From assembly GCF_002368415.1 (NCBI RefSeq), contig NZ_AP018290.1:2741614-2805613 (forward strand): 64,000 bases of DNA, written 5' to 3'. Both the position numbers and the translations under genes were made by a program. Of this stretch, positions 37,568-46,673 are shown piece by piece; position 1 is the first letter of the stretch; each line of letters opens with the position of its first letter. The notes beneath the pieces are model-generated. The model was not told the origin of the DNA. It made no database searches and saw only the letters and a list, made by a program, of their open reading frames with translations. The DNA is from Calothrix sp. NIES-4105 (GTDB lineage: Bacteria; Cyanobacteriota; Cyanobacteriia; Cyanobacteriales; Nostocaceae).

Positions 37568-38099
37568 GTACAGAATGTTATAGTAATTAATTAGTACTGT
37601 CAAGAAGTATAACAGTTTAATTACTAATGATGTGTCAAGCGCATTGTCATTGAAAATATCGGTAAAAGTGCCCTGACTGCTGTATTTACTTGTATCCTTA
37701 AATGCTTCTATCGTGTGCGACTTTGGAAAATGTAATTATTGCTCGTTGAAATGAAATGATGATGCCAATTTCTAGTTATGAGTGGAAATTGCTACGTTGG
37801 GTGAAGGAAACTAAAACAATTAGCGATGACCAAGAATATCAACAACTTATTCGTGGTAGATTTGTATTTGAATATCAGGATAATCGAGAAGTTTGGTTTG
37901 ACGTTAATCCGATTTTGGCTGAAGCAAGAGAGTTATAATAATATAATTTTTAGTGACATATAGTAAAGATTTATACTTGCTCGCTTCATTTATTTATTTA
38001 ACCAAGATGCCATATTACTATAATCATCAGCGAATGTATACGAAAGTAGAGTTAACCCGTTAAAATGAGTGTATAAAAATTAGATACAGGAATATCGCT
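37568..38099. other. Intergenic stretch containing an ATPase-family fragment
   Basis: Apart from the fragment at 37756-37938 no gene is seen. It includes tactgctgtatttacttgta-like sequence near 37676 that resembles part of the 27727/38882 repeat. Confidence 0.45.
37756..37938 (+). pseudogene. C-terminal fragment of the 433-aa ATPase family
   Basis: 60 codons reading SYEWKLLRWVKETKTISD, then QLIRGRFVFEYQDN and WFDVNPILAEARE. It aligns with the last 55 residues of the ATPase at 62389-63690 (DEWELLRALNQQKTFRG, then FVFEYRDDD and WFDINPILRESKE). Walker motifs are absent. It may still be translated as a small winged-helix-like protein, but it reads as a leftover of a deleted copy. Confidence 0.75.
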
Positions 38100-38834
38100 A
38101 TGACTATTGCCAAAGAGTTAGAAATTTCTCAAAATACTGTCCAAAGTATCGAGGAAAATGTTATTCTTCCTCCAAGTAATTTATACAGCGATGAGCCTCC
38201 CTTGGAAACCGAACTGCATCTAGAGGAAATAATCCTCCTACTTAAATGCCTAAAATGGTTATGGCGAGATAGAACCGATTTCTATGCTGCTGGTAACTTG
38301 ACCATTTATTTTAGCTCAAAGAAACTTAAAACAGAAGATTTTAGAGGTCCTGATTTCTTTGTTGTATTAGATGTCGAAAGAAAAGTTCGTAAAAGTTGGA
38401 CAATTTGGGAAGAAGAGGGCAAATACCCAAATTTCATCTTGGAAATTTTATCTCCAACAACAGCGAATACGGATAAAGAGTTTAAGAAAACACTTTACCA
38501 AAATACTTTCCGTACACCAGATTATTTTTGGTTTGACCCAGAAACTTTAGAGTTTGCTGGTTTCCATTTAGTAGACGGAAAATATGAACCTTTACAACCT
38601 AATGCTCAAGGGCATTTATGGAGTCAACAGTTAGGATTGTATTTGGGAATTTATGAACGACTAGTCCGATTTTTTACACCAGATGGACAGCTAGTTCCAA
38701 CCCCCGAAGAAAGTGCCGACCAAGAGCGAGAGCGAGCCGAACAAGAAACTCAACGAGCTGAACAAGAGCGAGAGCGAGCAGAACGATTGGCTGCTAAATT
38801 GCGAGAATTAAATATTGACCCAGATACGATTTAA
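38100..38834 (+). CDS. Uma2 family protein with charged C-terminal coiled coil
   Basis: 244 aa. Uma2 core: FRGPDFFVVLDVERKVRKSW with the first acidic cluster, YPNFILEILSPTTANTDKE as the catalytic strand, then TPDYFWFDPETLEFAGF. The last 40 residues (ADQERERAEQETQRAEQERE) are a highly charged coiled coil typical of longer cyanobacterial Uma2 proteins. Start ATG at 38100. It lies between two ATPase-family fragments; the family function is unsettled. Confidence 0.87.
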   Translation: MTIAKELEISQNTVQSIEENVILPPSNLYSDEPPLETELHLEEIILLLKCLKWLWRDRTDFYAAGNLTIYFSSKKLKTEDFRGPDFFVVLDVERKVRKSWTIWEEEGKYPNFILEILSPTTANTDKEFKKTLYQNTFRTPDYFWFDPETLEFAGFHLVDGKYEPLQPNAQGHLWSQQLGLYLGIYERLVRFFTPDGQLVPTPEESADQERERAEQETQRAEQERERAERLAAKLRELNIDPDTI

Positions 38835-38844
38835 CAAAATATAT

Positions 38845-38871
38845 CGCCGACACCCTTCTAGGGTGTCGGCG
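38845..38871 (+). terminator. Strong hairpin after the Uma2 gene
   Basis: Perfect 11-bp stem (cgccgacaccc / gggtgtcggcg) with a ttcta loop, 10 bases after the stop. No T run follows, so it is either a weak terminator or a 3'-end stabilising hairpin. Confidence 0.5.
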
Positions 38872-38881
38872 GGTTAGGCTT

Positions 38882-38928
38882 GTGTTATTAAAATTACCTG
38901 AAGAATTATCTTTACTGCTGTATCCTTA
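38882..38928 (+). repeat. Direct repeat, right copy
   Basis: Near copy of 27727-27773 in the same orientation, 37 bases upstream of the truncated ATPase gene. Confidence 0.8.
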
Positions 38929-38965
38929 ATTCATAAGGATATGAGTAATTACGGACAGTAGCATA

Positions 38966-39621
38966 ATGGCTATAAATTTACGTAAATTTTATGAAGCGAC
39001 TGACCCTAGTAAAACTCTAGTTGTCAATCATCCAGAAGATAGAAAATATTATATTGATTTTTCTTCGGTGCGGGGTGGAGATATTATCTCGAAGCTGAAA
39101 CAGAAAATTACTTTTTTCAAGCCAGATGACCCCACTTGTACCCTATTGACTGGACATATTGGTTGTGGAAAATCAACGGAATTGTTACGGTTACAGGGAG
39201 AATTGGAAGCTGATGGTTTTCATGTGGTTTATTTTGAGTCTAGCGAGGACTTGGAAATGACCGATGTGGATATTGGTGATGTGATGCTTTCTATCGCGCG
39301 TCGTGTTAGTCAAAATTTAGAGCAGATGAATATTGCTGAACCCCGCAGGTTTAAGGAGTTGCTACAAGGCGCCTGGAATGTTTTAAACTCGGAAGTTACG
39401 GGGGTGAAGGTGAAGGTTCCCAAGTAGGGGATGTTGGGTTTTCGGCTGAAAAGGAGAAATATTCGCTGTCGTTGGGAATTGGGGAGATTACTAGCAAAGC
39501 TAAAAGCGATGCAACGTTACGGGAAAGACTAAATCAATATTTGGGACCACAAAAAATTAAACTTTTGGCAACGATTAATCAGGAGCTTTTGGAACCCGCG
39601 CTACTTTCATTACATTTCTAG
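38966..39621 (+). pseudogene. Frameshifted and truncated member of the 433-aa ATPase family
   Basis: Codons 1-153 read as the N-terminal half of the family (FYEATDPSKTLVVNHPED, then TGHIGCGKSTELLRLQGELE), closely matching 62389-63690. A stop at about 39427 interrupts, but in another frame the match continues (ITSKAKSDATLRERLNQYLG, then INQELLEPA) to about 39600. Homology then stops abruptly and unrelated sequence begins. Walker A is intact, Walker B is lost. It is 37 bases after the direct repeat. Confidence 0.85.
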
Positions 39622-40400
39622 ATGATATATCTATATTACCTTTTGACCCAATACACAAATTTAAGCTTTGGTCAATATATATTACTAGTGCAACAAGGCA
39701 AAAGTAAAAAGGCACTCATTAAAAAGAAAGAAATCGTTGCATATCAAGCTTTTTACCGTACACTTACTGGCTAGTTATTTCTGCCAGCTTGCATTAGACT
39801 GGTGCAAAGCGTGCTGAAGTGAGCTTCCGTAATCGTTGGTTGAATGCGTGTAGGCGTTTTCCCTGTTTATAATTAAATTTCAATATTTCCCAAACGAAAT
39901 AACCGTTTATTTACGGAATCTGCAGGAAATATTGTGTATCAATCATTATATATTGATTTTAATTTGGCGCCTCTTAAACTTGTAGCATTAAGATAAGCCC
40001 CGCACATACTACAATCTTGAATAATAGCTTTATCCAGCGTTGATAACGAGAATATTGCACCTTCCAAATTGCACTCTACTAGCTCAATACTAGTTAAATC
40101 ACTCCGAGTGGAAGTTGGCGCCACTCAAGTTACACTTAACAAATTGTGCTTTAATTAAATTGGCGCTCCTGATGCTAGCTCCCGATAAATTGCGCTCCTG
40201 AACTATTAAGCGTCCATCATCAACACATCCATTATTAACCCACTGTTCGCTTCTCTGAGAGTTTTAAATCTGAGAGGTATATAAGCCACCGCGATTGATT
40301 TAATATAGTACTTATGTTCGTAAAGAAGTACATATTTAAAGTCTACGAGCTATCTCAAAATTTGGAAATTATAATAAGAGAACAAGGTGGTTGAAAATTT
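39622..40400. other. Decayed region between pseudogenes and the nucleotidyltransferase operon
   Basis: Includes a short open stretch near 39603-39710 (FITFLDDISILPFDPIHKFK) that may be another gene remnant, the pentapeptide relic at 39939-40262, and a plausible promoter region for the small operon at 40401. Confidence 0.4.
39939..40262 (-). pseudogene. Broken pentapeptide-repeat gene
   Basis: The 5' part reads ERNLSGASIRSANLIKAQFV then KCNLSGANFHS in one frame; after about 40115 the repeat pattern continues in another frame (VECNLEGAIFSLSTLDKAII, then GAYLNATSLRGAKL). The A(N/D)LxxA pattern marks a right-handed beta-helix protein. No start codon is found upstream, so it is both truncated and frameshifted. 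Confidence 0.65.
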
Positions 40401-40601
40401 ATGGAAGAGTTAAAAACCCAAATTCAACACGAATCGTCATTGGCAGCAAACTACGCGCGGAGAGCTTCGGCAGCATTTGCCGAAAATAATCAAAACGAGT
40501 GGTGGAGAATTAATGCGACTGTTTCCCATGCAGCTGGTAGAAGATGTCAACAATTAATACAACAATATCAAGCTTTGTCTAGCACTATAGCAAGTAGCTA
40601 A
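40401..40601 (+). CDS. Small soluble protein, first gene of a three-gene operon
   Basis: 66 aa with a good ribosome-binding site (aaggtgg). Helical, polar, with ANYARRASAAFAENNQNEWW in the middle. No family recognised. Followed by a nucleotidyltransferase-like gene after 14 bases and an unknown gene after that. Size and position would suit an antitoxin or accessory protein, but that is conjecture. Confidence 0.6.
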   Translation: MEELKTQIQHESSLAANYARRASAAFAENNQNEWWRINATVSHAAGRRCQQLIQQYQALSSTIASS

Positions 40602-40615
40602 TCACTGCAAAAAAT

Positions 40616-41161
40616 ATGCGTCCAAATGTTGACCAAGAGAAGATAGAAAGACTTATGCAGGCTTTGGGTAGAGAAGCGAAGGGTTCAGGTTACATTTATT
40701 TTACAGGTGGCGCCAGTGCCCTACTAATTGGATGGCGTAATTCCACGGTTGATGTTGATATTCGTTTAGACCCCGAACCCCCAGGTATTTTTCAAGCAAT
40801 TGCCAAACTTAAACAAGAATTAAACATTAATATCGAACTGGCTTCCCCACAGGATTTTTTACCTCCTCTTCCCGGTTGGCGCGACAGAAGTGTTTTTATT
40901 GGCAAACAAGGTAAAATATCATTTTATCATTACGACTTCACAGCCCAAGCACTTTCTAAGCTATCCAGAGGTTATGAGCGTGACCGAAACGATGTTCAAG
41001 CTATGTACGAGCAGAGATTATTTTCTTTAAAAGAGTTACGTGATTGCTTTGAAGCTATTGCACCCGAATTAGTTAGGTTCCCTTCTCTTGACTCTGATGT
41101 GTTTAGAAGCAGGGTTGAGAAATTTCTAGAGCTTTGGGAAAGTGAATTAGAGGAGGGTTAA
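40616..41161 (+). CDS. DUF6036-type nucleotidyltransferase-like protein
   Basis: 181 aa. Nucleotidyltransferase signature: YFTGGASALLIGWRNSTVDV with the GG-x-S loop (31-34) and the Asp46-x-Asp48 pair (DVDIRL). A C-terminal helical part follows (LSKLSRGYERDRNDVQAMYE). Related MNT/AbiEii-like proteins act as toxins or antitoxins by transferring nucleotides to targets. The next gene begins two bases after its stop. A toxin-antitoxin or phage-defence role is plausible from family and operon. Confidence 0.75.
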   Translation: MRPNVDQEKIERLMQALGREAKGSGYIYFTGGASALLIGWRNSTVDVDIRLDPEPPGIFQAIAKLKQELNINIELASPQDFLPPLPGWRDRSVFIGKQGKISFYHYDFTAQALSKLSRGYERDRNDVQAMYEQRLFSLKELRDCFEAIAPELVRFPSLDSDVFRSRVEKFLELWESELEEG

Positions 41162-41163
41162 TC

Positions 41164-41460
41164 ATGAATTTAGAGGAGTTGCCAGGAGCAGAGTTTATTT
41201 TACCAGGAATAGACGACCTTTACAATGGCAAGACAAATACAGTTGGAGCGCTGTTAATTGCAATTGCAGCAACGCGCTTAACCGAAGCTGGCTTAAATTT
41301 TCCTTCATGGGGTTTAGAAAAAGAGCCTGAATTAACGTTGTATGCTCGTCTTCAAAACGAGCAGGATGATGCTTACTCTTATTACAATGCTTTGCTAAAA
41401 AGCCTCAATAGCTTTTGCAATGCACTTGAACTTATTAATAAATATAAGGCGCCTAACTGA
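41164..41460 (+). CDS. Unknown protein, third gene of the nucleotidyltransferase operon
   Basis: 98 aa; a gagg-type ribosome-binding site lies inside the end of the preceding gene. Begins MNLEELPGAEFILPGIDDLY with a helical remainder (NTVGALLIAIAATRLTEAGL). No family recognised. Tight coupling (two-base gap) to the nucleotidyltransferase suggests the two proteins work together, possibly as a toxin-antitoxin pair. Confidence 0.65.
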   Translation: MNLEELPGAEFILPGIDDLYNGKTNTVGALLIAIAATRLTEAGLNFPSWGLEKEPELTLYARLQNEQDDAYSYYNALLKSLNSFCNALELINKYKAPN

Positions 41461-41825
41461 TTATCTTGCACCTGCATTATTTAGTGGACAAAAGGATTTA
41501 TAGGCTCTCATTAAGCGTGCATATCAATACCTTCGCATGTATTTCTGAAGAGTACCCCATAGGGTAATGCTAAAAGCCTTCATACCTACGATAGTAAAGA
41601 CGGTGACTGAACAATTTGCAATTTCCAATTCGCAAATTAATAACTGTATTGCGACTTGCAACTTGCGCTCATGTGTGTTCATGTAATGTTCTGTAGGAAA
41701 GCAAATTGGTTTGTAGGGCATTAATTGCGACGTGCGACTTGCTACTTGCTACTTGCTAATTGCAAATGACTCATCAATGATTACTGAAATGTGTATTTTT
41801 ATCTCAAATGCATCAGGAAAGAATA
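41461..41825. other. Intergenic stretch with cttgcta-type STRR
   Basis: No gene seen. It has gcgacttgcaacttgcgct near 41642 and gcgacttgctacttgctact near 41738, a heptamer repeat family different from the agcactc type. Confidence 0.6.
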
Positions 41826-42491
41826 ATGATAAAAATTTTCATTGTTGATTCGGAGAGTCAAGAAAGCAATGTTTTCTTAAAATATTTAGGAGTAAGAGCT
41901 TTCAAGAACCCCAACACAGAAATTAATGTTGGAACAGAAGAGGTATTGTCTGTATTACCTAATGATGGTATAATCTGCGAGATTGAAATGCCTGAATTAA
42001 ATACTTGTGGTTTGATCAGAGTCCTTAATCAGGGTTCTGTTATAGCTACAATCCCTTTCAGTTTTGCCAATGTCGAGACAAACAAGCCCGAACAGCACCA
42101 AGATATAAATTTGACAGCATTTGCTTCGGATGCTCTGCTGAATCAAGTTTTTGAGTTCATTAATAATAACTACCATCAAGCAATTACCCTTTGTGATGTA
42201 GCTCTGGCGGTTGGCTATTCCGGAGCGTATTTAACAGATTTAGTGCGACGACAGACAGGAAAAACAGTCAACCATTGGATTCTTGAGCGTCGAATGATCG
42301 CTGCGCGCGCCTTACTGCTAGAAACTAACCAAAGTGCAAATCAGATTGCTTTGGCGGTTGGTTATCAGCATGAGGGTCATTTCTTTCGCCAGTTTCGCCA
42401 GCATCACGGAACTACTCCCCAAGCATGGAGAAAAACGCAACGTTCTGGAGTCAGCATGGATATAGAAGCGAAAAATTTGCGAGTCTCCTAA
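41826..42491 (+). CDS. AraC-type transcriptional regulator
   Basis: 221 aa from the ATG at 41826 (MIKIFIVDSESQE), which follows aggaaag; the frame is open from 41808. The first 100 residues are receiver-like (IKIFIVDSE) but lack a clear phosphoacceptor Asp. The C-terminal 100 residues are a two-part AraC helix-turn-helix: ITLCDVALAVGYSGAYLTDL, then SANQIALAVGYQHEGHFFRQ and FRQHHGTTPQAWR. It leads the plus-strand block running to the peptide-export genes, so it is the natural candidate regulator. Confidence 0.88.
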   Translation: MIKIFIVDSESQESNVFLKYLGVRAFKNPNTEINVGTEEVLSVLPNDGIICEIEMPELNTCGLIRVLNQGSVIATIPFSFANVETNKPEQHQDINLTAFASDALLNQVFEFINNNYHQAITLCDVALAVGYSGAYLTDLVRRQTGKTVNHWILERRMIAARALLLETNQSANQIALAVGYQHEGHFFRQFRQHHGTTPQAWRKTQRSGVSMDIEAKNLRVS

Positions 42492-42593
42492 AAAAATTGT
42501 GCATTGTCCTCTTCGTTGGCTTTTCCTAAACTGCTAAGTACCAGATGCATGATTGACGGCAGTCAGGTGACAATTTTTTATTTAACATTTGAA

Positions 42594-44024
42594 ATGAAGA
42601 GTTTACATCGGTTAATTTATCCACCTGCATGGCCTATTGCTGCCAAACTTTCGGCAGCATTGTTTGCCGTTGCAATTATACCGATGAGCTTTACTGCCTG
42701 TTACAATCTGCAACAAAGCTTAGAAAGTCTGAAAGCCGGGGAATATCGCAAGTTAGAATTGTTAGCCACTAGCACCGCAAGCCGACTTGACCAACTAATT
42801 ATTGATACTCAACGGTTGATAGTTCAAGTTAGTAGCGAGCGCGCTGTTGTAGATTTTATAACTGCAACCACTACGTTTGAGGGAGAAGCTTTGGGTTCTG
42901 ACTTGCAACGCTATTTAAAAAACGTTGTTCTATCGAATCCAGATTTTGATGCAGTGTTTTTGATAGATGCACAAGGTAAATGTATTGCTTCCACTGATAC
43001 CAAATTTATTGGTAAAAATTATGCCTTTCGGGAATATTTCCGCGCGGGCATCCAGGGAAAAGCTTACGTATCTAGTATTTTGGTGGGTCAAACGACTAAA
43101 CGACCTGGGCTTTTTCTCTCTCACCCGGTTCGTTCTGACAAGGGTAAAGTTGTTGGAGTATCAGTACTAAAAATCCAAGGGGAAGATATTTGGAGGATTG
43201 TTAATGCGTTACAAGTGACGAATCATAGCATTGCTTTCCTTATTGATCAACAAGGAATAATTATTAGCCATCCTAACGAGTCTCTTTTATACCACAGCCT
43301 TGTTCCTTTACCACCAAAAACTAAGAAGCAAGTTATCACCGACAGAAATTATGATTTGGATGATAAGAAAAGCTTGAATCTTCCAGAACTCGCAGTCATG
43401 GTGGGAGCAAAAGAAGCGGGTCATACTAGCTATCGGTTTCCAGATGAACAAACTGAAAGCATCGTTGGCTTTGCACCTTTGGAGGTACAACCTTGGGTAT
43501 TGGGGGTGAGTAAACCCAAAGCGGAATTTGCTGCTCCTTTGGTGAGGCTAATTTGGCTATATGGTAGTAGCGTACTAGTTGTAAGTGGAATTACAGCAAT
43601 CGTAGCTTTTTTATTAGCACAGAGTATTTCCCGACCAATTCGCAAACTGACGGATGCTGCCCAAGCACTGGAACAAGGTAACTTCAATCCAGATACATTG
43701 ACATTGGAGTCTCGCGTTCAAGATGACATTGGAAAGTTAGTACTAGTTTTTCTGCACATGGCTGTTGAAGTCAAAATCAGAGAGCAAAAATTAAAACAGC
43801 AGGTAATTAGTTTAAAGGTTGAAATTGATGAAACAAAAAGAGTAGCTGAAGTCGCGGAAATTACTGAAAATGAACACTTTAGACATTTACAACAAAAAAT
43901 TCAGAAGCTTAGACAGCAAACACTAAGTATTCAACAAGAGACAGAAACAGAGTATTTTGAGCGGTTGCACACAAAAGTAAAATCCCTCAAACAGCGAACC
44001 AGTTGCAGAGATATTGAGGAATGA
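42594..44024 (+). CDS. dCache/HAMP membrane sensor without an output domain
   Basis: Frame open from a TTG at 42504 (506 aa); the ATG at 42594 (MKSLHRLIYPPAWPIAAKL) directly before the first membrane helix is the likelier start (476 aa). Order: TM1, periplasmic double-Cache domain (VFLIDAQGKCIASTDTKFIG, IAFLIDQQGIIISHPNE), TM2 (SSVLVVSGITAIVAFLLAQS), HAMP (SRPIRKLTDAAQALEQGNFN) and a long coiled coil. No kinase, cyclase or methyl-accepting domain is present, so the coiled coil must signal to a partner, perhaps the permease-like protein encoded three bases downstream. Confidence 0.85.
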   Translation: MKSLHRLIYPPAWPIAAKLSAALFAVAIIPMSFTACYNLQQSLESLKAGEYRKLELLATSTASRLDQLIIDTQRLIVQVSSERAVVDFITATTTFEGEALGSDLQRYLKNVVLSNPDFDAVFLIDAQGKCIASTDTKFIGKNYAFREYFRAGIQGKAYVSSILVGQTTKRPGLFLSHPVRSDKGKVVGVSVLKIQGEDIWRIVNALQVTNHSIAFLIDQQGIIISHPNESLLYHSLVPLPPKTKKQVITDRNYDLDDKKSLNLPELAVMVGAKEAGHTSYRFPDEQTESIVGFAPLEVQPWVLGVSKPKAEFAAPLVRLIWLYGSSVLVVSGITAIVAFLLAQSISRPIRKLTDAAQALEQGNFNPDTLTLESRVQDDIGKLVLVFLHMAVEVKIREQKLKQQVISLKVEIDETKRVAEVAEITENEHFRHLQQKIQKLRQQTLSIQQETETEYFERLHTKVKSLKQRTSCRDIEE

Positions 44025-44027
44025 CAA

Positions 44028-46637
44028 ATGACATTTGAAGATGAATTAATATCGCGCGAGGAAGTACTGGCTGGTTTGCCTGCCCGAAGAGCTTCAACAT
44101 TGCTCTTTTTGATTGAGAGTCGAACGGCACAGATGGTGGCACGCTCTTGTGTAGAATTTTCTCTGACAGGGCAAACTGCAAGCTCGCTAGATATGGCTTT
44201 TTTAGAAGCTTTTGCTTTAGGAAATTCACCACCGCTTCACCCTACAATCCAACATTTAGAACGCTATGCTCCATCTTGGGCTTGTCTTGTCCCCTCGAAT
44301 CCGAGATTGAAGGCAGCAATTGTCCGCGCGCTCAAAGAAAAATATACCTTCACTTACGGGGTAATACCAAATATCCGCGCGGCTTTAAGTTTAGATGATA
44401 AGGGTGTTCAAACAGCTTACTCTCGCCTTTATAGAACACAATTAACTAAAATATTTGTATCTAAATTATCCTTTATTGAACAATTACGCTGGATTGTTGA
44501 AGCTGTTGCCCAAAAACTAGAGTCTTTGCCGCCATTCTGGCTTGCTTCTATAATTACAGTCGCTTTGGGTCTTCCCCAAGCCTTTTTAGCTTTGCCTATT
44601 GCAGTCGCTAATATCGGGGCATTACCTACTGTAGGTTTTTTAATCATTATTGGTACTATTAATATCTTGACAATGGTTTGCATGGCTGAGGCTGTTGGAC
44701 GTAGTGGTGATTTTCGTTATGGTAATGGTTTTATTAAACAATTAGCGTCCAATTATTTAGGTAATATAGGTTCTTTTATACTTTCAGTAGCTGTCAGTAT
44801 CCGTGTTTTTTTAATTGCTTTGGCTTGTTACATCGGTTTGTCAGCGACTATGGCAAACTTTACCCACATCAATGCAGCACTATGGGCAGGGTTGCTTTTT
44901 TGTGGAGGATTATACTTACTAACAAGAAAATCGCTCAATTTCACTATTGCTTTAATGGTATTTTTGGCAGCAGTTAACGTGAGTTTGTTATTGATGCTTT
45001 CCCTGCTGGCATTTTGTCACCTACGGTTGGAGAATCTTTTATATATAAACTTACCTTTCTTTCAAGGTAATACTTTTCAACCTCAGATACTCCAACAAGT
45101 TCTGGGTGTAAGTCTTATGCTGTATTTTGGACATATATATGTAGGGGAATGTGCAAAACTTATACTTCCTCGCGACCCTACTGCCTCATCGCTAATTTGG
45201 GGTAGTATTGCAGGAACTGCTTTTTTAACTGTTCTTTTTTGTATTTGGGTGTTAGCTGTTAATGGGGCTGTTCCACCGCATTTGCTCGCTGGACAGTCAG
45301 GTACTGTTCTTGAACCATTAGCCGTGCAAGTTGGTTCCGCTGTTTCTGTGTTGGGGACAGTATTAGTTATTCTACTATTGGGAATGGCTTGGCTGCGTAG
45401 TTCCAGCTTGCTGCTCAACTTGGCGCGAGAGTGGGCGCCAATTCAACCTCAACCTTTGTTGATATTACCGCGCGAACAGGGGACATTGATATTGCAACCT
45501 CGCGGGAATCCCAATTGTATTCCCCGTATTGGTTTAACTTATTTAGGATTAAAGGAAACTAATAAAGCGTTTGAGTCAAAGTTTCGTCTAGATATCCAAT
45601 TGGAGAGCAAAATCCATCATGTAGAAATAATAGTTAATCAACGTTGGGAAATTAAAGAACTAATTGAGGAAATTCCACAACTGCGGGACAAAAGTTTACT
45701 ACTAGAAATTAGGTCAGCAAAGCATGATAGCGTGTGTTTGCAAGTTACATCATCAATGGTTCTTACTTATGAGGGAGAGTTAAAGGTAAATACAGGTCTT
45801 AATAAGAATCTGAGTTTGAATCAAGGGTTAGGGATGAAATTACGGACAATCCTGTTACAAAAACGTCATTTTCTCGCTTTCAGTCCCTTAGTTTTAGTCT
45901 TTTTACTCACTGAATGGCTTTTTCTTATGGGTACACAATCTTTTAGTGGCATTCTTGCATTTGCTGGCGTTATTGGTAACAGTGTTGTTGGGGGAATTTT
46001 CCCGATTGTTTTGTTAATTTCCAGTCGGCGTAAGGGCGAAATCGTTCCGGGAGTAGTTTTCTCGTTGCTTAATCACCCTATTGTGCTTGCAAGTATATAT
46101 ACCTTATTTTTAGGTATTTTATTTATCCACGGTTTGTTCATTTGGTCTAATCCAGTCGCGCGTTGCAGTGCTTTATCTATTGCTGTACTCTCACTATTTG
46201 CAACCTTAGTAATGAAACGCTATGGCGCCTTTGCTTCGCGCGTGGTGGTAGAACTGGGAGCTTCCCAAGCGCAAGACAGAAATTCCGTTTTCAAAATAAC
46301 AGCTAGCGGGCGCCCGCAAACAGCAGGAGTATATTTAGGATATGCCGAAGGCGAACAGTATCACCAAGCTTCTAGTATCGAGATTCCATCACTAGAGTCA
46401 TTGCATTATGCTATTTTTCACCTACCAAGCAAGCGAGAAAAAGAACTAAGAATCTGGGCGCATGGTAACAACAGCAAATTTGATGCCAAAGTAATGCCCG
46501 TGCTTGTAGAAGTCGAGAATGGAAACAAAAAAATGCAATTTGATTTAAAACTATCCAACGGAAAAATTTTATTACCCATTGAAAGCAATAACTGTTTTTT
46601 AAAGTGTACGTTTCCGAAGGGTGGATTGCCTAAATAA
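44028..46637 (+). CDS. Large permease-like membrane protein (APC-type core with soluble flanks)
   Basis: 869 aa. Residues 1-165 are soluble. From about 170 to 460 there are some ten hydrophobic helices with an amino-acid-permease character (ALGLPQAFLALPIAVANIGA, NILTMVCMAEAVGRSGDFRY). A soluble segment follows, then four or five more helices (about 610-730) and a beta-rich C-terminal domain of some 130 residues. This fusion is not a standard transporter and may be a receptor. Starts three bases after the sensor gene with gagg in front; followed by a MinD-like ATPase gene. Confidence 0.75.
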   Translation: MTFEDELISREEVLAGLPARRASTLLFLIESRTAQMVARSCVEFSLTGQTASSLDMAFLEAFALGNSPPLHPTIQHLERYAPSWACLVPSNPRLKAAIVRALKEKYTFTYGVIPNIRAALSLDDKGVQTAYSRLYRTQLTKIFVSKLSFIEQLRWIVEAVAQKLESLPPFWLASIITVALGLPQAFLALPIAVANIGALPTVGFLIIIGTINILTMVCMAEAVGRSGDFRYGNGFIKQLASNYLGNIGSFILSVAVSIRVFLIALACYIGLSATMANFTHINAALWAGLLFCGGLYLLTRKSLNFTIALMVFLAAVNVSLLLMLSLLAFCHLRLENLLYINLPFFQGNTFQPQILQQVLGVSLMLYFGHIYVGECAKLILPRDPTASSLIWGSIAGTAFLTVLFCIWVLAVNGAVPPHLLAGQSGTVLEPLAVQVGSAVSVLGTVLVILLLGMAWLRSSSLLLNLAREWAPIQPQPLLILPREQGTLILQPRGNPNCIPRIGLTYLGLKETNKAFESKFRLDIQLESKIHHVEIIVNQRWEIKELIEEIPQLRDKSLLLEIRSAKHDSVCLQVTSSMVLTYEGELKVNTGLNKNLSLNQGLGMKLRTILLQKRHFLAFSPLVLVFLLTEWLFLMGTQSFSGILAFAGVIGNSVVGGIFPIVLLISSRRKGEIVPGVVFSLLNHPIVLASIYTLFLGILFIHGLFIWSNPVARCSALSIAVLSLFATLVMKRYGAFASRVVVELGASQAQDRNSVFKITASGRPQTAGVYLGYAEGEQYHQASSIEIPSLESLHYAIFHLPSKREKELRIWAHGNNSKFDAKVMPVLVEVENGNKKMQFDLKLSNGKILLPIESNNCFLKCTFPKGGLPK

Positions 46638-46673
46638 CCCCCTATTAACAAACCAATAAATAAGAGGTAATTT

